Notes: generated by a model from the letters alone, not told the origin. Numbered from the stretch's first letter, positions 1 to 5,335 are shown. The stretch: 13,054 nucleotides of DNA from Candidatus Avimicrobium faecavium (GCA_904419105.1 CAJFQR010000035.1:1-13054), one strand, 5' to 3'. Program-made: numbers and translations.

Positions 1-378
1 GCCCTGGGGACCCATAGGCCCCTGCGGTCCCATAGGGCCTATAGCACCCGCCGGGCCCGTTGCGCCGGTCGGGCCTGCTACGGTCACGAGATCGAAGTCG
101 GGCGAAGAACCGGGAAATCCGGTAGGATAGTCGGTATTTACCGAATAAACGCGGCCGTTGAAATAGACCAGTTCGCCGGCATAGTACGTATCCATGGGAT
201 TGAACGTCCTGATTACGTCGATGCCTGCGCCCGTCGCTCCCGTGGGACCGGTAGGTCCGGTCGGTCCCTGCGGCCCTGCCGGACCGGGCACCGGGCAGCA
301 GCGGGGCTCGCAGCCGTCCGAGCAGTCGCACTGGTTGCAGCAGCCCGAACACCTGAACGGATTATTGCAGAATAACAT
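1..378 (-). CDS. Collagen-like Gly-X-Y repeat protein, N-terminal part (runs off left edge)
   Basis: The frame reads 126 codons from an ATG at 378 to the window edge with no stop, so the C-terminus is missing. A good ribosome binding site (AAAGGAG, about 386-392) lies 7 bases before the start. Residues 1-27 are very rich in cysteine (residues 4, 10, 13, 14, 17, 19, 23, 26 and 27). A Gly-Pro-X collagen stretch follows (GPAGPQGPTGPTGPTGATG), then about 48 non-collagen residues rich in Tyr, Asp and Pro with the motif YYAGELVYFNGRVYSV, then a second Gly-X-Y stretch that continues off the edge. There is no obvious signal peptide. Bacterial collagen-like proteins with Cys-rich starts are known from spore exosporium and cell surfaces of Firmicutes, so a surface or spore-coat role is an inference. 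Codon use (TTA, GTA, ATA, AGG, many AAT and TAT) differs from the other genes here, which may mean transfer. Confidence 0.8.
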   Translation of the reverse strand, partial: MLFCNNPFRCSGCCNQCDCSDGCEPRCCPVPGPAGPQGPTGPTGPTGATGAGIDVIRTFNPMDTYYAGELVYFNGRVYSVNTDYPTGFPGSSPDFDLVTVAGPTGATGPAGAIGPMGPQGPMGPQG

Positions 379-440
379 AAGCTCTCTCCTTTCGTAAGAT
401 TATTCACACGGCAGGACGAAATTTATGCCGCGTTCACTAC

Positions 441-446
441 ATTATA
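441..446 (-). promoter_or_regulatory. Candidate -10 box for the collagen-like gene
   Basis: On the minus strand this reads TATAAT, a perfect -10 box, about 63 bases before the ATG at 378. No good -35 is seen 16-18 bases upstream (the region reads around TAACCC), so either an activator or another sigma factor would be needed. The rest of the stretch from 379 to 541 shows no gene. Confidence 0.35.
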
Positions 447-541
447 CGAAAGGATTTTGCCGTGGGTTACAGAAGAAATATAATCGAATACGGAAAAGCG
501 GCCGGACGGAGTTTGCGAAGTTCCGGCTCGACCCGCATGAT

Positions 542-570
542 AAAGGGAGTGACGAAAGGTCACTCCCTTT
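542..570 (-). terminator. 12-bp hairpin terminator after tRNA-Leu
   Basis: The arms at 542-553 (AAAGGGAGTGAC) and 559-570 pair perfectly around a 5-base loop. The hairpin starts 4 bases beyond the tRNA CCA end. On the minus strand the tail is short (TTTATCAT), so it works as a terminator mainly through stem strength. The stem is symmetric enough to act on the plus strand too. Confidence 0.7.
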
Positions 571-574
571 TAGT

Positions 575-661
575 TGGTGCCGCCGGTCGGGGTCGAACCG
601 ACACGGTATCGCTACCACCGGATTTTGAGTCCGGCGCGTCTGCCAATTCCACCATACCGGC
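575..661 (-). tRNA. tRNA-Leu (anticodon CAA)
   Basis: Reading the minus strand from 661, the 87 bases fold as a class II tRNA with encoded CCA at 577-575. The anticodon stem CCGGA/TCCGG encloses a CTCAAAA loop, giving anticodon CAA at 627-625 (reads UUG leucine codons). The long variable arm GGTA-GCGA-TACC is diagnostic of Leu/Ser types. The T-arm is GTCGG-TTCGACC-CCGAC. The acceptor stem is odd: 5' GCCGGTA faces 3' CGGCGGC, so only the outer four pairs are Watson-Crick, followed by G-G, U-G and A-C. It may be a functional variant, a decaying copy or a recombination/assembly junction. It has its own promoter at 681-709. Confidence 0.93.
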
Positions 662-680
662 GTATATGAAGTACCTCCTT

Positions 681-709
681 ATTATAGTATATTCCACCAG
701 CCATTGCAA
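681..709 (-). promoter_or_regulatory. Promoter of tRNA-Leu
   Basis: On the minus strand, TTGCAA (709-704) and a perfect TATAAT (686-681) are separated by 17 bases. Transcription would start about 12 bases before the tRNA 5' end at 661. TTGCAA is a -35 variant that recurs before the aminotransferase and corA. Confidence 0.75.
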
Positions 710-779
710 GGATTTTTTACCGGCTGCCCGCAGTCGGGCTGTTTTTCCCGGAAAAACAGAAGAATTTGCAGTTTACAGG

Positions 780-808
780 TTGCAATATTTCATCTTATAG
801 TGTAAAAT
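780..808 (+). promoter_or_regulatory. Promoter of the aminotransferase gene
   Basis: TTGCAA (780-785), a 17-base spacer and TAAAAT (803-808) form a sigma-A-like promoter. The predicted transcript starts near 815, giving a short leader. The upstream 13 bases TACAGGTTGCAAT (774-786) are identical in the corA promoter. A further 8-bp hairpin of unknown role (739-746 with 752-759, a T5/A5 stem) lies just upstream. No gene is seen between 662 and 838. Confidence 0.7.
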
Positions 809-838
809 AGGAGAAAATCAGAAAGGATGACGCGCCGG

Positions 839-2122
839 ATGAAAGAATATCGTTCTATGACTTCACAGGAGCTGGAAGAACTCCACCAGCAGCTCTCCCA
901 GCAGTATGCCAGCGTCAAGGCCAGAGGTCTCAGCCTCAACATGGCCCGCGGCAACCCTTCGGAGGAGCAGCTTGCCCTCACCGATGAGATGTTCACCATC
1001 CTGACCCCCGATACGCCGATGGTCGGGGAGGACGGGAAGGACTACCGCAACTACGGCCTTCTCTACGGCACCAAAGAGGCCCGCAGGCTGATGGGCGAGG
1101 TGCTCGATGTGGAATGGGACCAGGTGATCGTCGGGGGCAGCTCCAGTCTGACGATGATGTACGACACCCTGATGCGCGGTATGGTCTTTGGTATGCTCCA
1201 CTCGCCGCAGCCCTGGTGCATGTGCCCGGACCGTAAGTTCATCTGCCTGGTACCGGGATACGACCGCCACTTTGCCATCACCCAGGACCTGGGCTTTGAA
1301 CTGGTCACCGTCCCGCTGCGGGAGGACGGCCCGGATATGGACCTGGTGGAGGAAATTGTCAAGGACAGCTCGGTCAAGGGCATCTGGTGTGTCCCCAAGT
1401 ATTCCAACCCGAACGGCGTCGTCTACAGCGACGAGGTGATCCGCCGTCTGGCGGCGATGGAGACCGGTGCCCCCGATTTCACCATCCTCTGGGACAACGC
1501 CTACGGCCTGCACCATCTCTATCCCGATTCCCCGGCGGAGATCGCCAACATCTTCACCTATGCAAAGGAGTACGGCCATGAGGACCGTGTCATCGCCTTT
1601 GCCTCCACTTCCAAAGTCACCTATGCCGGGGCCGGTCTGGCGGCGCTGGCTGCCTCCAAGGCCAACATCGACTACATCGGCAGTCACATGACCCACCAGA
1701 CCATCGGCGCCGACAAGGTCAATATGGCCCGCCATGTGCTCTTCCTCAAGGATCTGGCCCACATCAGGGAGCACATGAAAAAGCACGCCGCCATCCTGCG
1801 CCCGAAGTTCGAGCTGGTGGAGCGGCGCTTCCATGAGGCCTTTGACGGCCTGGGCATCGCCTCCTGGACCGAGCCGCGGGGCGGGTATTTCATCACCTGC
1901 ACGGTGCCGGACGGCTGTGCCCGGCGGGTGGTCGCCCTGGCGGAGGAGGCCGGCGTCGTCCTCACCGGAGCCGGCGCCACCCACCCCTACCGGAAGGACC
2001 CCCGGGACAACACCATCCGCATCGCCCCGAGTTATCCGCCGCTGGCGGAGCTGGATCAGGCGATGGAGGTCTACTGTCTCTGCGTCAAACTGGCCGCAGT
2101 GGAGAGCCTGCTCGCCCGGTAA
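839..2122 (+). CDS. PLP-dependent aminotransferase, fold type I (aspartate aminotransferase-like, Asp_aminotransf family)
   Basis: This 427-residue cytosolic enzyme would move an amino group from an amino acid to a 2-oxo acid using pyridoxal phosphate. Visible landmarks are GGSSSLT (about 99-105, phosphate-binding loop), SNPNG (about 189-193), the cofactor-contacting WDNAY (Asp219, Tyr222), and the Schiff-base lysine in STSKVTYAGAG (Lys259). The C-terminal TIRIAPSYPP should hold the carboxylate-binding Arg. The pattern fits the large Firmicute/actinobacterial class Ic aspartate aminotransferases rather than short AspC. I chose ATG 839 over ATG 827 because the AAAGG motif at 822-826 directly abuts 827 but sits about 12 bases before 839. 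The gene is a single unit with its own promoter and terminator. The exact substrate is not certain from sequence. Confidence 0.9.
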   Translation: MKEYRSMTSQELEELHQQLSQQYASVKARGLSLNMARGNPSEEQLALTDEMFTILTPDTPMVGEDGKDYRNYGLLYGTKEARRLMGEVLDVEWDQVIVGGSSSLTMMYDTLMRGMVFGMLHSPQPWCMCPDRKFICLVPGYDRHFAITQDLGFELVTVPLREDGPDMDLVEEIVKDSSVKGIWCVPKYSNPNGVVYSDEVIRRLAAMETGAPDFTILWDNAYGLHHLYPDSPAEIANIFTYAKEYGHEDRVIAFASTSKVTYAGAGLAALAASKANIDYIGSHMTHQTIGADKVNMARHVLFLKDLAHIREHMKKHAAILRPKFELVERRFHEAFDGLGIASWTEPRGGYFITCTVPDGCARRVVALAEEAGVVLTGAGATHPYRKDPRDNTIRIAPSYPPLAELDQAMEVYCLCVKLAAVESLLAR

Positions 2123-2141
2123 CCCCTTGCAAAGCATCTTC

Positions 2142-2178
2142 AATCGCCCGACAGGTCCTGCTGCCGGGCGATTTTTTT
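2142..2178 (+). terminator. Rho-independent terminator after the aminotransferase
   Basis: The arms AATCGCCCG (2142-2150) and CGGGCGATT (2165-2173) pair over 9 bp, with a further CAG/CTG inside and an apical loop GTCCTG. A run of seven T (2172-2178) follows. It begins 20 bases after the stop codon. Confidence 0.9.
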
Positions 2179-2193
2179 CGGCGGTTTCCGGCT

Positions 2194-2232
2194 TTCCAGC
2201 GGCAAAACGGCTGGAATTTCGCCAATTTGGCG
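2194..2232. repeat. Two adjacent inverted repeats in the corA upstream region
   Basis: TTCCAGC (2194-2200) pairs with GCTGGAA (2210-2216). Right after it, CGCCAA-T-TTGGCG (2220-2232) is a perfect 13-base palindrome. The 9-mer AATTTCGCC occurs at 2215-2223 and again at 2265-2273. They lie 70-110 bases before the corA -35 and could be protein-binding sites or remnants. No gene is seen between 2123 and 2394. Confidence 0.35.
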
Positions 2233-2302
2233 GATTTAGAGGCCCCAGGCCGGCCGGGACTGAAAATTTCGCCGAAAAACAGCTTCTCCCTGCAAATACA
2301 GG

Positions 2303-2330
2303 TTGCAATTTTTATCCACTGTGGTAAAAT
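2303..2330 (+). promoter_or_regulatory. Promoter of the corA transcript
   Basis: TTGCAA (2303-2308), a 16-base spacer and TAAAAT (2325-2330) resemble sigma-A sites. The start would be near 2337, leaving a leader of about 150 bases before the corA GTG, which is long for this window. The 13 bases TACAGGTTGCAAT (2297-2309) repeat those at the aminotransferase promoter. Confidence 0.7.
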
Positions 2331-2332
2331 GA

Positions 2333-2466
2333 GTAAGGCAGAAATGCCGTACGAGAGACCATTTTATCCGACTTCACTTGTGGAGGTGAAAATCGTGGGC
2401 GCAGACCCTGGTAGTTGTATCAATCATCCATATCGATCTGTCAGGGGGGCCCATGCGTTCCTCTGA
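2333..2466 (+). promoter_or_regulatory. Structured 5' leader of corA (candidate cis-regulatory RNA)
   Basis: Several stems can be drawn. A hairpin at the transcript start has a GAAA tetraloop (GTA-A-GGCA-GAAA-TGCC-G-TAC, 2333-2352). ATTTT (2361-2365) can pair with AAAAT (2389-2393), and inside it CTTCA/TGGAG (2372-2376 with 2381-2385) would cover the ribosome binding site of the upstream frame. CGCA and CCCTG (2400-2403, 2406-2410) can pair with TGCG and CAGGG (2454-2457, 2442-2446). I do not recognise the M-box (ykoK) Mg2+ riboswitch or another named class. Regulation by metal is an inference from the downstream gene only. Confidence 0.45.
2395..2466 (+). CDS. Short upstream reading frame (23 codons) in the corA leader
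   Basis: A GTG at 2395 follows a near-perfect ribosome binding site (GGAGGTG, 2382-2388) with a 6-base spacer. The frame encodes MGADPGSCINHPYRSVRGA followed by four residues (HAFL) and stops with TGA at 2464-2466. The stop lies 5 bases before the corA ribosome binding site (2471-2477), so a ribosome ending here would sit on that site. This is compatible with translational coupling or a leader-peptide control, as known for Mg2+ transporter leaders in other bacteria. The peptide itself matches nothing I know. It has two prolines and a cysteine, no membrane segment, and could be a chance frame. Confidence 0.5.
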   Translation: MGADPGSCINHPYRSVRGAHAFL

Positions 2467-2484
2467 AAATAAGGAGGAATCACC

Positions 2485-3417
2485 GTGATCACATTTTACA
2501 GAACGGTCGATGGCAAGATGACCCGCCTTCCGGTTTACAGCGAGGGCTGCTGGGTCTCTGCCGTCTGCCCGTCGGAGCAGGAGATCCGCTATCTCATCGA
2601 CGAACTCGGCGTGGACGCCCAGTATGTCAGCGCCGCCCTCGATGAGGAGGAGAGCTCCCGTATCGAAAGCGAAGATGGCCAGACCCTGGTCATCATCGAT
2701 GTCCCCTACATCGAAGAGGAACAGGACGAAAAGACCATCCTCTACACCACCACTTCCATCGGCATCATCCTCACGCCGGCCAACTTCATCACCGTTTCCG
2801 CCCGGGAGACGCTCATCATCGATGAGTTTGCCGACGGCAAGGTCAGAGGGGTCCAGACCCATCTCAAGACCCGCTTCCTGCTGGCGATCCTGCTGCGGGT
2901 CGCCACCCGGTTCCAGGTCTATCTGAAGCAGATCGACCGCCTCTCCTCCGCCACCGAGAGCCAGCTCCACCGCTCGATGCAGAACAAGGAGCTGTTCCAG
3001 CTGCTCGGCCTGGAGAAGAGCCTTGTCTACTTCTCCACTTCGCTCAAAGCCAATGAGCTCACCCTCGAGAAGATCCTTCGGGGCCGCATCATCAAACTCT
3101 ACGAGGACGATCAGGACCTGCTGGAAGATGTGCTCATTGAGATCAAGCAGGCCATCGAGATGTGCAGCATCTACTCGGGGATCCTCTCCGGTACGATGGA
3201 CGCCTTTGCCTCGATCATCTCCAACAACCTCAACATCGTAATGAAAATCCTGGCGGCGGTGACGATGGTCATGGCCATTCCCAACATCGTATTCGGCTTC
3301 TATGGCATGAATGTTGTGGGCTTCGAGGGGATTACCATGATTGTCCCGCTGGCGGTCACGCTGGTGCTGATGGCACTGAGCGCAGTGATCCTGGCCAGGC
3401 TGGGTATGTTCAAATGA
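2485..3417 (+). CDS. corA: CorA family divalent metal (Mg2+/Co2+) transporter
   Basis: The 310-residue protein has the CorA plan: an acidic cytosolic N-terminal domain (1 to about 200), a long helical region leading to the membrane (about 200-250), then two C-terminal membrane segments (about 251-273 and 283-305). The family signature GMN is at 274-276 (YGMNVVG), at the end of the first membrane segment, where it forms the pore selectivity loop. The protein would act as a pentamer in the inner membrane, bringing in Mg2+ and possibly Co2+ or Ni2+. The C-terminal tail is short and basic. The start is GTG 2485, with AAGGAGG 7 bases upstream. It is preceded by a long leader with an upstream frame and followed by a strong terminator, so it looks like a single-gene unit. 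Confidence 0.95.
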   Translation: MITFYRTVDGKMTRLPVYSEGCWVSAVCPSEQEIRYLIDELGVDAQYVSAALDEEESSRIESEDGQTLVIIDVPYIEEEQDEKTILYTTTSIGIILTPANFITVSARETLIIDEFADGKVRGVQTHLKTRFLLAILLRVATRFQVYLKQIDRLSSATESQLHRSMQNKELFQLLGLEKSLVYFSTSLKANELTLEKILRGRIIKLYEDDQDLLEDVLIEIKQAIEMCSIYSGILSGTMDAFASIISNNLNIVMKILAAVTMVMAIPNIVFGFYGMNVVGFEGITMIVPLAVTLVLMALSAVILARLGMFK

Positions 3418-3448
3418 GGGCATACAAAGAAAATTGACCTGTTCGCAC

Positions 3449-3493
3449 CAGCGGGCCGGCGGGGATCTGCCCCTGCCTGCCCGCTGTTTTTCT
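3449..3493 (+). terminator. Terminator after corA
   Basis: An 8-bp outer stem CAGCGGGC (3449-3456) with 3479-3486, then an inner stem (3458-3464 with 3471-3477) and a 6-base loop, are followed by TTTTTCT (3487-3493). I see no convincing promoter between it and the next gene, so the next genes may depend on read-through or on a promoter I cannot recognise. Confidence 0.88.
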
Positions 3494-3510
3494 GAAAGGA
3501 GAAAGACCCT

Positions 3511-4149
3511 ATGCGCTATGTGAACTGCTCCCCGGAGATCCGGGACTACCTCTGCGCCGCCGACCCGGTGCTCGGCGCACATATCCGCCGGCTGGGAGAG
3601 CTCCGGCGCCCGATGCGGGAGGGGCTCTTCCCGGCGCTGTGCAGCAGCATTGTCTCCCAGCTCATCTCCAAAAAGAGCGCCGCCACCGTCTATGGCCGCC
3701 TGACGGAGCTCTGCGGCGGCGCCATCACCCCGGAGAGCCTTGGCGCCCAGACCCCCGAGACCATCCAGAAGTGCGGCATGACGATGAAAAAGGCCCAGAA
3801 CCTTGCGGCCATCGCCGGACGGGTTCTCTCCGGGGAGACCGACCTGAGCCACCTGGACAGCCTCTCCGATGAAGAGGTCATCCGGGTGCTCTCCGCCCTG
3901 CCCGGCGTCGGGGAGTGGACCGCCCAGATGCTGATGATCTTCTCGATGGGGCGGCCCGATGTAATCAGCTACAAGGACCTGGGGATCCGCCGGGGGATGA
4001 TGGCCGCCTACGGCCTCAATTCGCTGGATAAAAAGCAGTTTGACGCCATCTCGGCGGCCTACCACCCCTATGCGTCGACGGCGAGCATCTACCTCTGGCA
4101 CCTCTCCGACGAGGTCAGCGGCAATGTGGGCCTCGCCGAGATCAACTGA
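3511..4149 (+). CDS. DNA-3-methyladenine glycosylase II-like protein (AlkA type, HhH-GPD)
   Basis: The 212-residue protein would cut alkylated bases from DNA as the first step of base excision repair. The helix-hairpin-helix motif is LPGVGEWTA (130-138). The catalytic aspartate is Asp156 in DVISYKDLG (150-158), which aligns with the DVFLPDD block of E. coli AlkA, whose Asp238 is catalytic. The N-terminal QLISKKSAATVY (50-61) is typical of the family's first helices. It is shorter than E. coli AlkA (282), lacking that enzyme's N-terminal beta domain, as many Firmicute versions do. There is no iron-sulfur cysteine cluster at the C-terminus, which argues against the Nth/MutY branch. The start ATG 3511 has AAAGGAG at 3496-3502. 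The next gene begins 29 bases after the stop, suggesting a two-gene unit. Confidence 0.88.
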   Translation: MRYVNCSPEIRDYLCAADPVLGAHIRRLGELRRPMREGLFPALCSSIVSQLISKKSAATVYGRLTELCGGAITPESLGAQTPETIQKCGMTMKKAQNLAAIAGRVLSGETDLSHLDSLSDEEVIRVLSALPGVGEWTAQMLMIFSMGRPDVISYKDLGIRRGMMAAYGLNSLDKKQFDAISAAYHPYASTASIYLWHLSDEVSGNVGLAEIN

Positions 4150-4178
4150 CAGCCCGTTTTTTGAAAGGAGCCCCTTCC

Positions 4179-4604
4179 ATGGACATCTGGAATACCCTCT
4201 ATGAACAGGCCCGTGCGCTCTACCATCCGGAGCAGATGACCCCCTTCCTCTACGGCTACCATGTGGCCTGCGCGCTGGAGACCGCCACCGGCAGGATCTT
4301 CACCGGCTTCTGCATCGAGAGCTGCTGCGGGGTTATGGACCTGTGCGCCGAGCGGGTGGCGGCGCTGCACATGCTCCTCGACTCCGGGGAGCGGGTGGTG
4401 CGGCGCATCCTGGTCGTCCGGGACGCCCCGCCCACCGGCGGCGTCACCGGGATGCCCTGCGGCGCCTGCCGGGAGTTCTTCCTGCAGCTGGCGCCGGAGA
4501 ACCGTGCGATGGAGATCCTGGTGGACTACGCCTCCCGGGAGACGGTGACCCTCGGCGAGCTGATGCCCGCCTGGTGGGGCGAGGACCGCTGCCGCCAGCC
4601 CTGA
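4179..4604 (+). CDS. Cytidine deaminase-like zinc hydrolase
   Basis: This 141-residue protein belongs to the cytidine deaminase fold. It has the zinc and proton-shuttle motif CAER (Cys56, Glu58) and PCGAC (Cys94, Cys97), spaced as in the family. Glu47 in CIES takes the place of the substrate-binding Asn-x-Glu. The family hydrolyses cytidine or deoxycytidine to uridine forms. Blasticidin-type deaminases share the same motifs, so the substrate is open. The segment FCIESCCGVMDLC (44-56) is unusually rich in cysteine and lacks the usual NVENA(S/A)Y wording, so a non-standard substrate is possible. The start is ATG 4179, with AAAGGAG at 4164-4170; a longer frame from TTG 4161 has no such site. It probably shares a transcript with the glycosylase. 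Confidence 0.82.
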   Translation: MDIWNTLYEQARALYHPEQMTPFLYGYHVACALETATGRIFTGFCIESCCGVMDLCAERVAALHMLLDSGERVVRRILVVRDAPPTGGVTGMPCGACREFFLQLAPENRAMEILVDYASRETVTLGELMPAWWGEDRCRQP

Positions 4605-4609
4605 CAGAC

Positions 4610-4653
4610 AAAAAAACGCCGGACCGCGCGACTTCTGCGGTCCGGCATTTTGT
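4610..4653. terminator. Bidirectional terminator between convergent genes
   Basis: A 10-bp perfect stem (GCCGGACCGC 4618... with GCGGTCCGGC to 4646) has a 9-base loop. On the plus strand it is followed by ATTTTGT for the deaminase gene. On the minus strand it is followed by a run of seven T (complement of 4610-4616) for the small gene ending at 4653. One hairpin serves both directions. Confidence 0.9.
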
Positions 4654-4841
4654 TATCCCTCTGTGTCCCGTTCAAAGATCAGCGTCACTTCGTTCACAGC
4701 GCCGCTCAAAAAAACGCTGATCACATTGCCGGCGTAGGACCAGCCTTCGGCGGCACAGCGGTCGATAGTCTCCTCCAGTCCGGTCAGCCTTTTTTCAATC
4801 CAGCCGTCGTAGGAGAGACGCTCGTAGCGGTACTCCTTCAT
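4653..4841 (-). CDS. DUF4177-like small protein, second copy
   Basis: The 62-residue protein begins MKEYRYERLSYDG and has the pattern AAEGW-YAG (30-38) and a closing V-LIFERD. This resembles the DUF4177 family of small soluble Firmicute proteins of unknown function. It is paralogous to its upstream neighbour, sharing MKEY, a central Arg/Gly/Glu pattern, AAEGW-YAG and LIFERD. Its ATG overlaps the stop of that gene (ATGA, 4838-4841), so the two are translated together. No catalytic motif is visible. Confidence 0.8.
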   Translation of the reverse strand: MKEYRYERLSYDGWIEKRLTGLEETIDRCAAEGWSYAGNVISVFLSGAVNEVTLIFERDTEG

Positions 4842-5041
4842 CGGGAGTCATCCTCCGCTCTGTCCCGTTCAAAGATCAGATCAACCTTGAACGGCACCCC
4901 CTCGTGGTTGAGGCCGGTGGGGAAGAAGCCCGCATACCGCCAGCCCTCGGCGGCCTTCTGCTGGATCAGCTCCCGGTGGCCCTCCGAGCGGGTCTCGAGC
5001 CCGCCGGTGAAGTAGTGGGTGACAAAGGCATACTCTTTCAT
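4838..5041 (-). CDS. DUF4177-like small protein, first copy
   Basis: The 67-residue protein starts MKEYAFVTHYFTGG, carries KAAEGWRYAG in the middle and ends PFKVDLIFERDRAEDDSR. It is a paralogue of the gene just downstream, and the DNA repeats at the same place in both (19 identical bases TGTCCCGTTCAAAGATCAG at 4664-4682 and 4861-4879, encoding LIFERD). The ribosome binding site AGGAGG (complement of 5050-5055) is 8 bases from the ATG. It is first in a two-gene unit driven by a strong promoter. Function is unknown. Confidence 0.8.
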   Translation of the reverse strand: MKEYAFVTHYFTGGLETRSEGHRELIQQKAAEGWRYAGFFPTGLNHEGVPFKVDLIFERDRAEDDSR

Positions 5042-5062
5042 CGCACTCGCCTCCTTTTTTCC

Positions 5063-5091
5063 AGCATACCACGGCCGGCCGCCCCTGTCAA
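5063..5091 (-). promoter_or_regulatory. Strong promoter for the two DUF4177-like genes
   Basis: On the minus strand this is a perfect TTGACA (5091-5086), a 17-base spacer and TATGCT (5068-5063). It is the closest to consensus -35 in the window, ahead of two tiny unknown genes. Transcription would start near 5056, next to the ribosome binding site, giving a very short leader. Confidence 0.8.
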
Positions 5092-5140
5092 ATCTGCCGC
5101 CCGGTGGGGAAGGGGGAGCGTCTCCTGTTACATCTGGGAA

Positions 5141-5219
5141 AAATTCACAAGAATTTCAGGTAAGAGACGGCCCTGTTCTTAGTTTCGACATAAATTTGCC
5201 GCAACCGGCGGCTGCCGCC
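5141..5219. promoter_or_regulatory. Divergent control region with inverted repeats upstream of the nucleoside operon
   Basis: The 324 bases between 5041 and 5366 hold two divergent promoters and no gene. AAATTC-ACAA-GAATTT (5141-5156) is an inverted repeat. GGCGGC-T-GCCGCC (5207-5219) is a near-perfect inverted repeat that ends exactly at the -35 box (5220). An alternative pairing GCCGC/GCGGC (5198-5212) overlaps it. These are candidate operator sites; no regulator gene is adjacent. Confidence 0.4.
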
Positions 5220-5248
5220 TTGACGGGGCGCTGCCGGGCGTGTACAAT
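5220..5248 (+). promoter_or_regulatory. Promoter of the BMP-type nucleoside importer operon
   Basis: TTGACG (5220-5225), a 17-base spacer and TACAAT (5243-5248) make a near-consensus sigma-A promoter. The start would be near 5255, leaving a 110-base leader before the lipoprotein gene. Confidence 0.85.
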
Positions 5249-5259
5249 GGAATTACAGG

Positions 5260-5335
5260 GCCGTTTCACACAGAAAGAACAGGATTTCTCGGGAAACGGC
5301 ACTTTTGCTTTGCGGCCTGCCGGGGGACCGGCAGG
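5260..5335 (+). promoter_or_regulatory. Two-hairpin leader of the nucleoside importer operon
   Basis: GCCGTTTC (5260-5267) pairs with GAAACGGC (5293-5300), enclosing an inner AGAAA/TTTCT stem (5272-5276 with 5285-5289). After ACTTTTGCTTT comes a second hairpin, CCTGCCGG-GGGA-CCGGCAGG (5316-5335). It ends 16 bases before the ribosome binding site AGGAGG (5352-5357). The purine riboswitch core is not present, so any ligand is unknown. It may equally be a stability element. Confidence 0.5.

Noticed and set aside
1..378. Repeated GGNCCNGTNGGNCC-like stretches suggesting a CRISPR or tandem DNA repeat
   Set aside because: The period is 9 or a multiple of 3 and translates to Gly-X-Y collagen units, with no spacers.
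715..760. Terminator for a plus-strand gene upstream of the aminotransferase
   Set aside because: The GCCCG/CGGGC stem is only 5 bp and there is no plus-strand gene before it to end; it may be leftover or part of the tRNA upstream region.
827..838. ATG 827 as start of the aminotransferase
   Set aside because: The AAAGG motif directly touches this ATG, leaving no spacing for a ribosome; ATG 839 is better spaced.
2333..2484. M-box (ykoK) Mg2+ riboswitch before corA
   Set aside because: The conserved core of the class is not recognisable in these 150 bases. The leader is kept as an unclassified candidate.
4161..4178. TTG 4161 as start of the deaminase gene
   Set aside because: It would begin within or before its own ribosome binding site (4164-4170); ATG 4179 is properly spaced.
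5184..5190. Spo0A box (TGTCGAA on the minus strand)
   Set aside because: A single 7-base match is expected about once or twice by chance in 13 kb, and flanking bases do not extend it.
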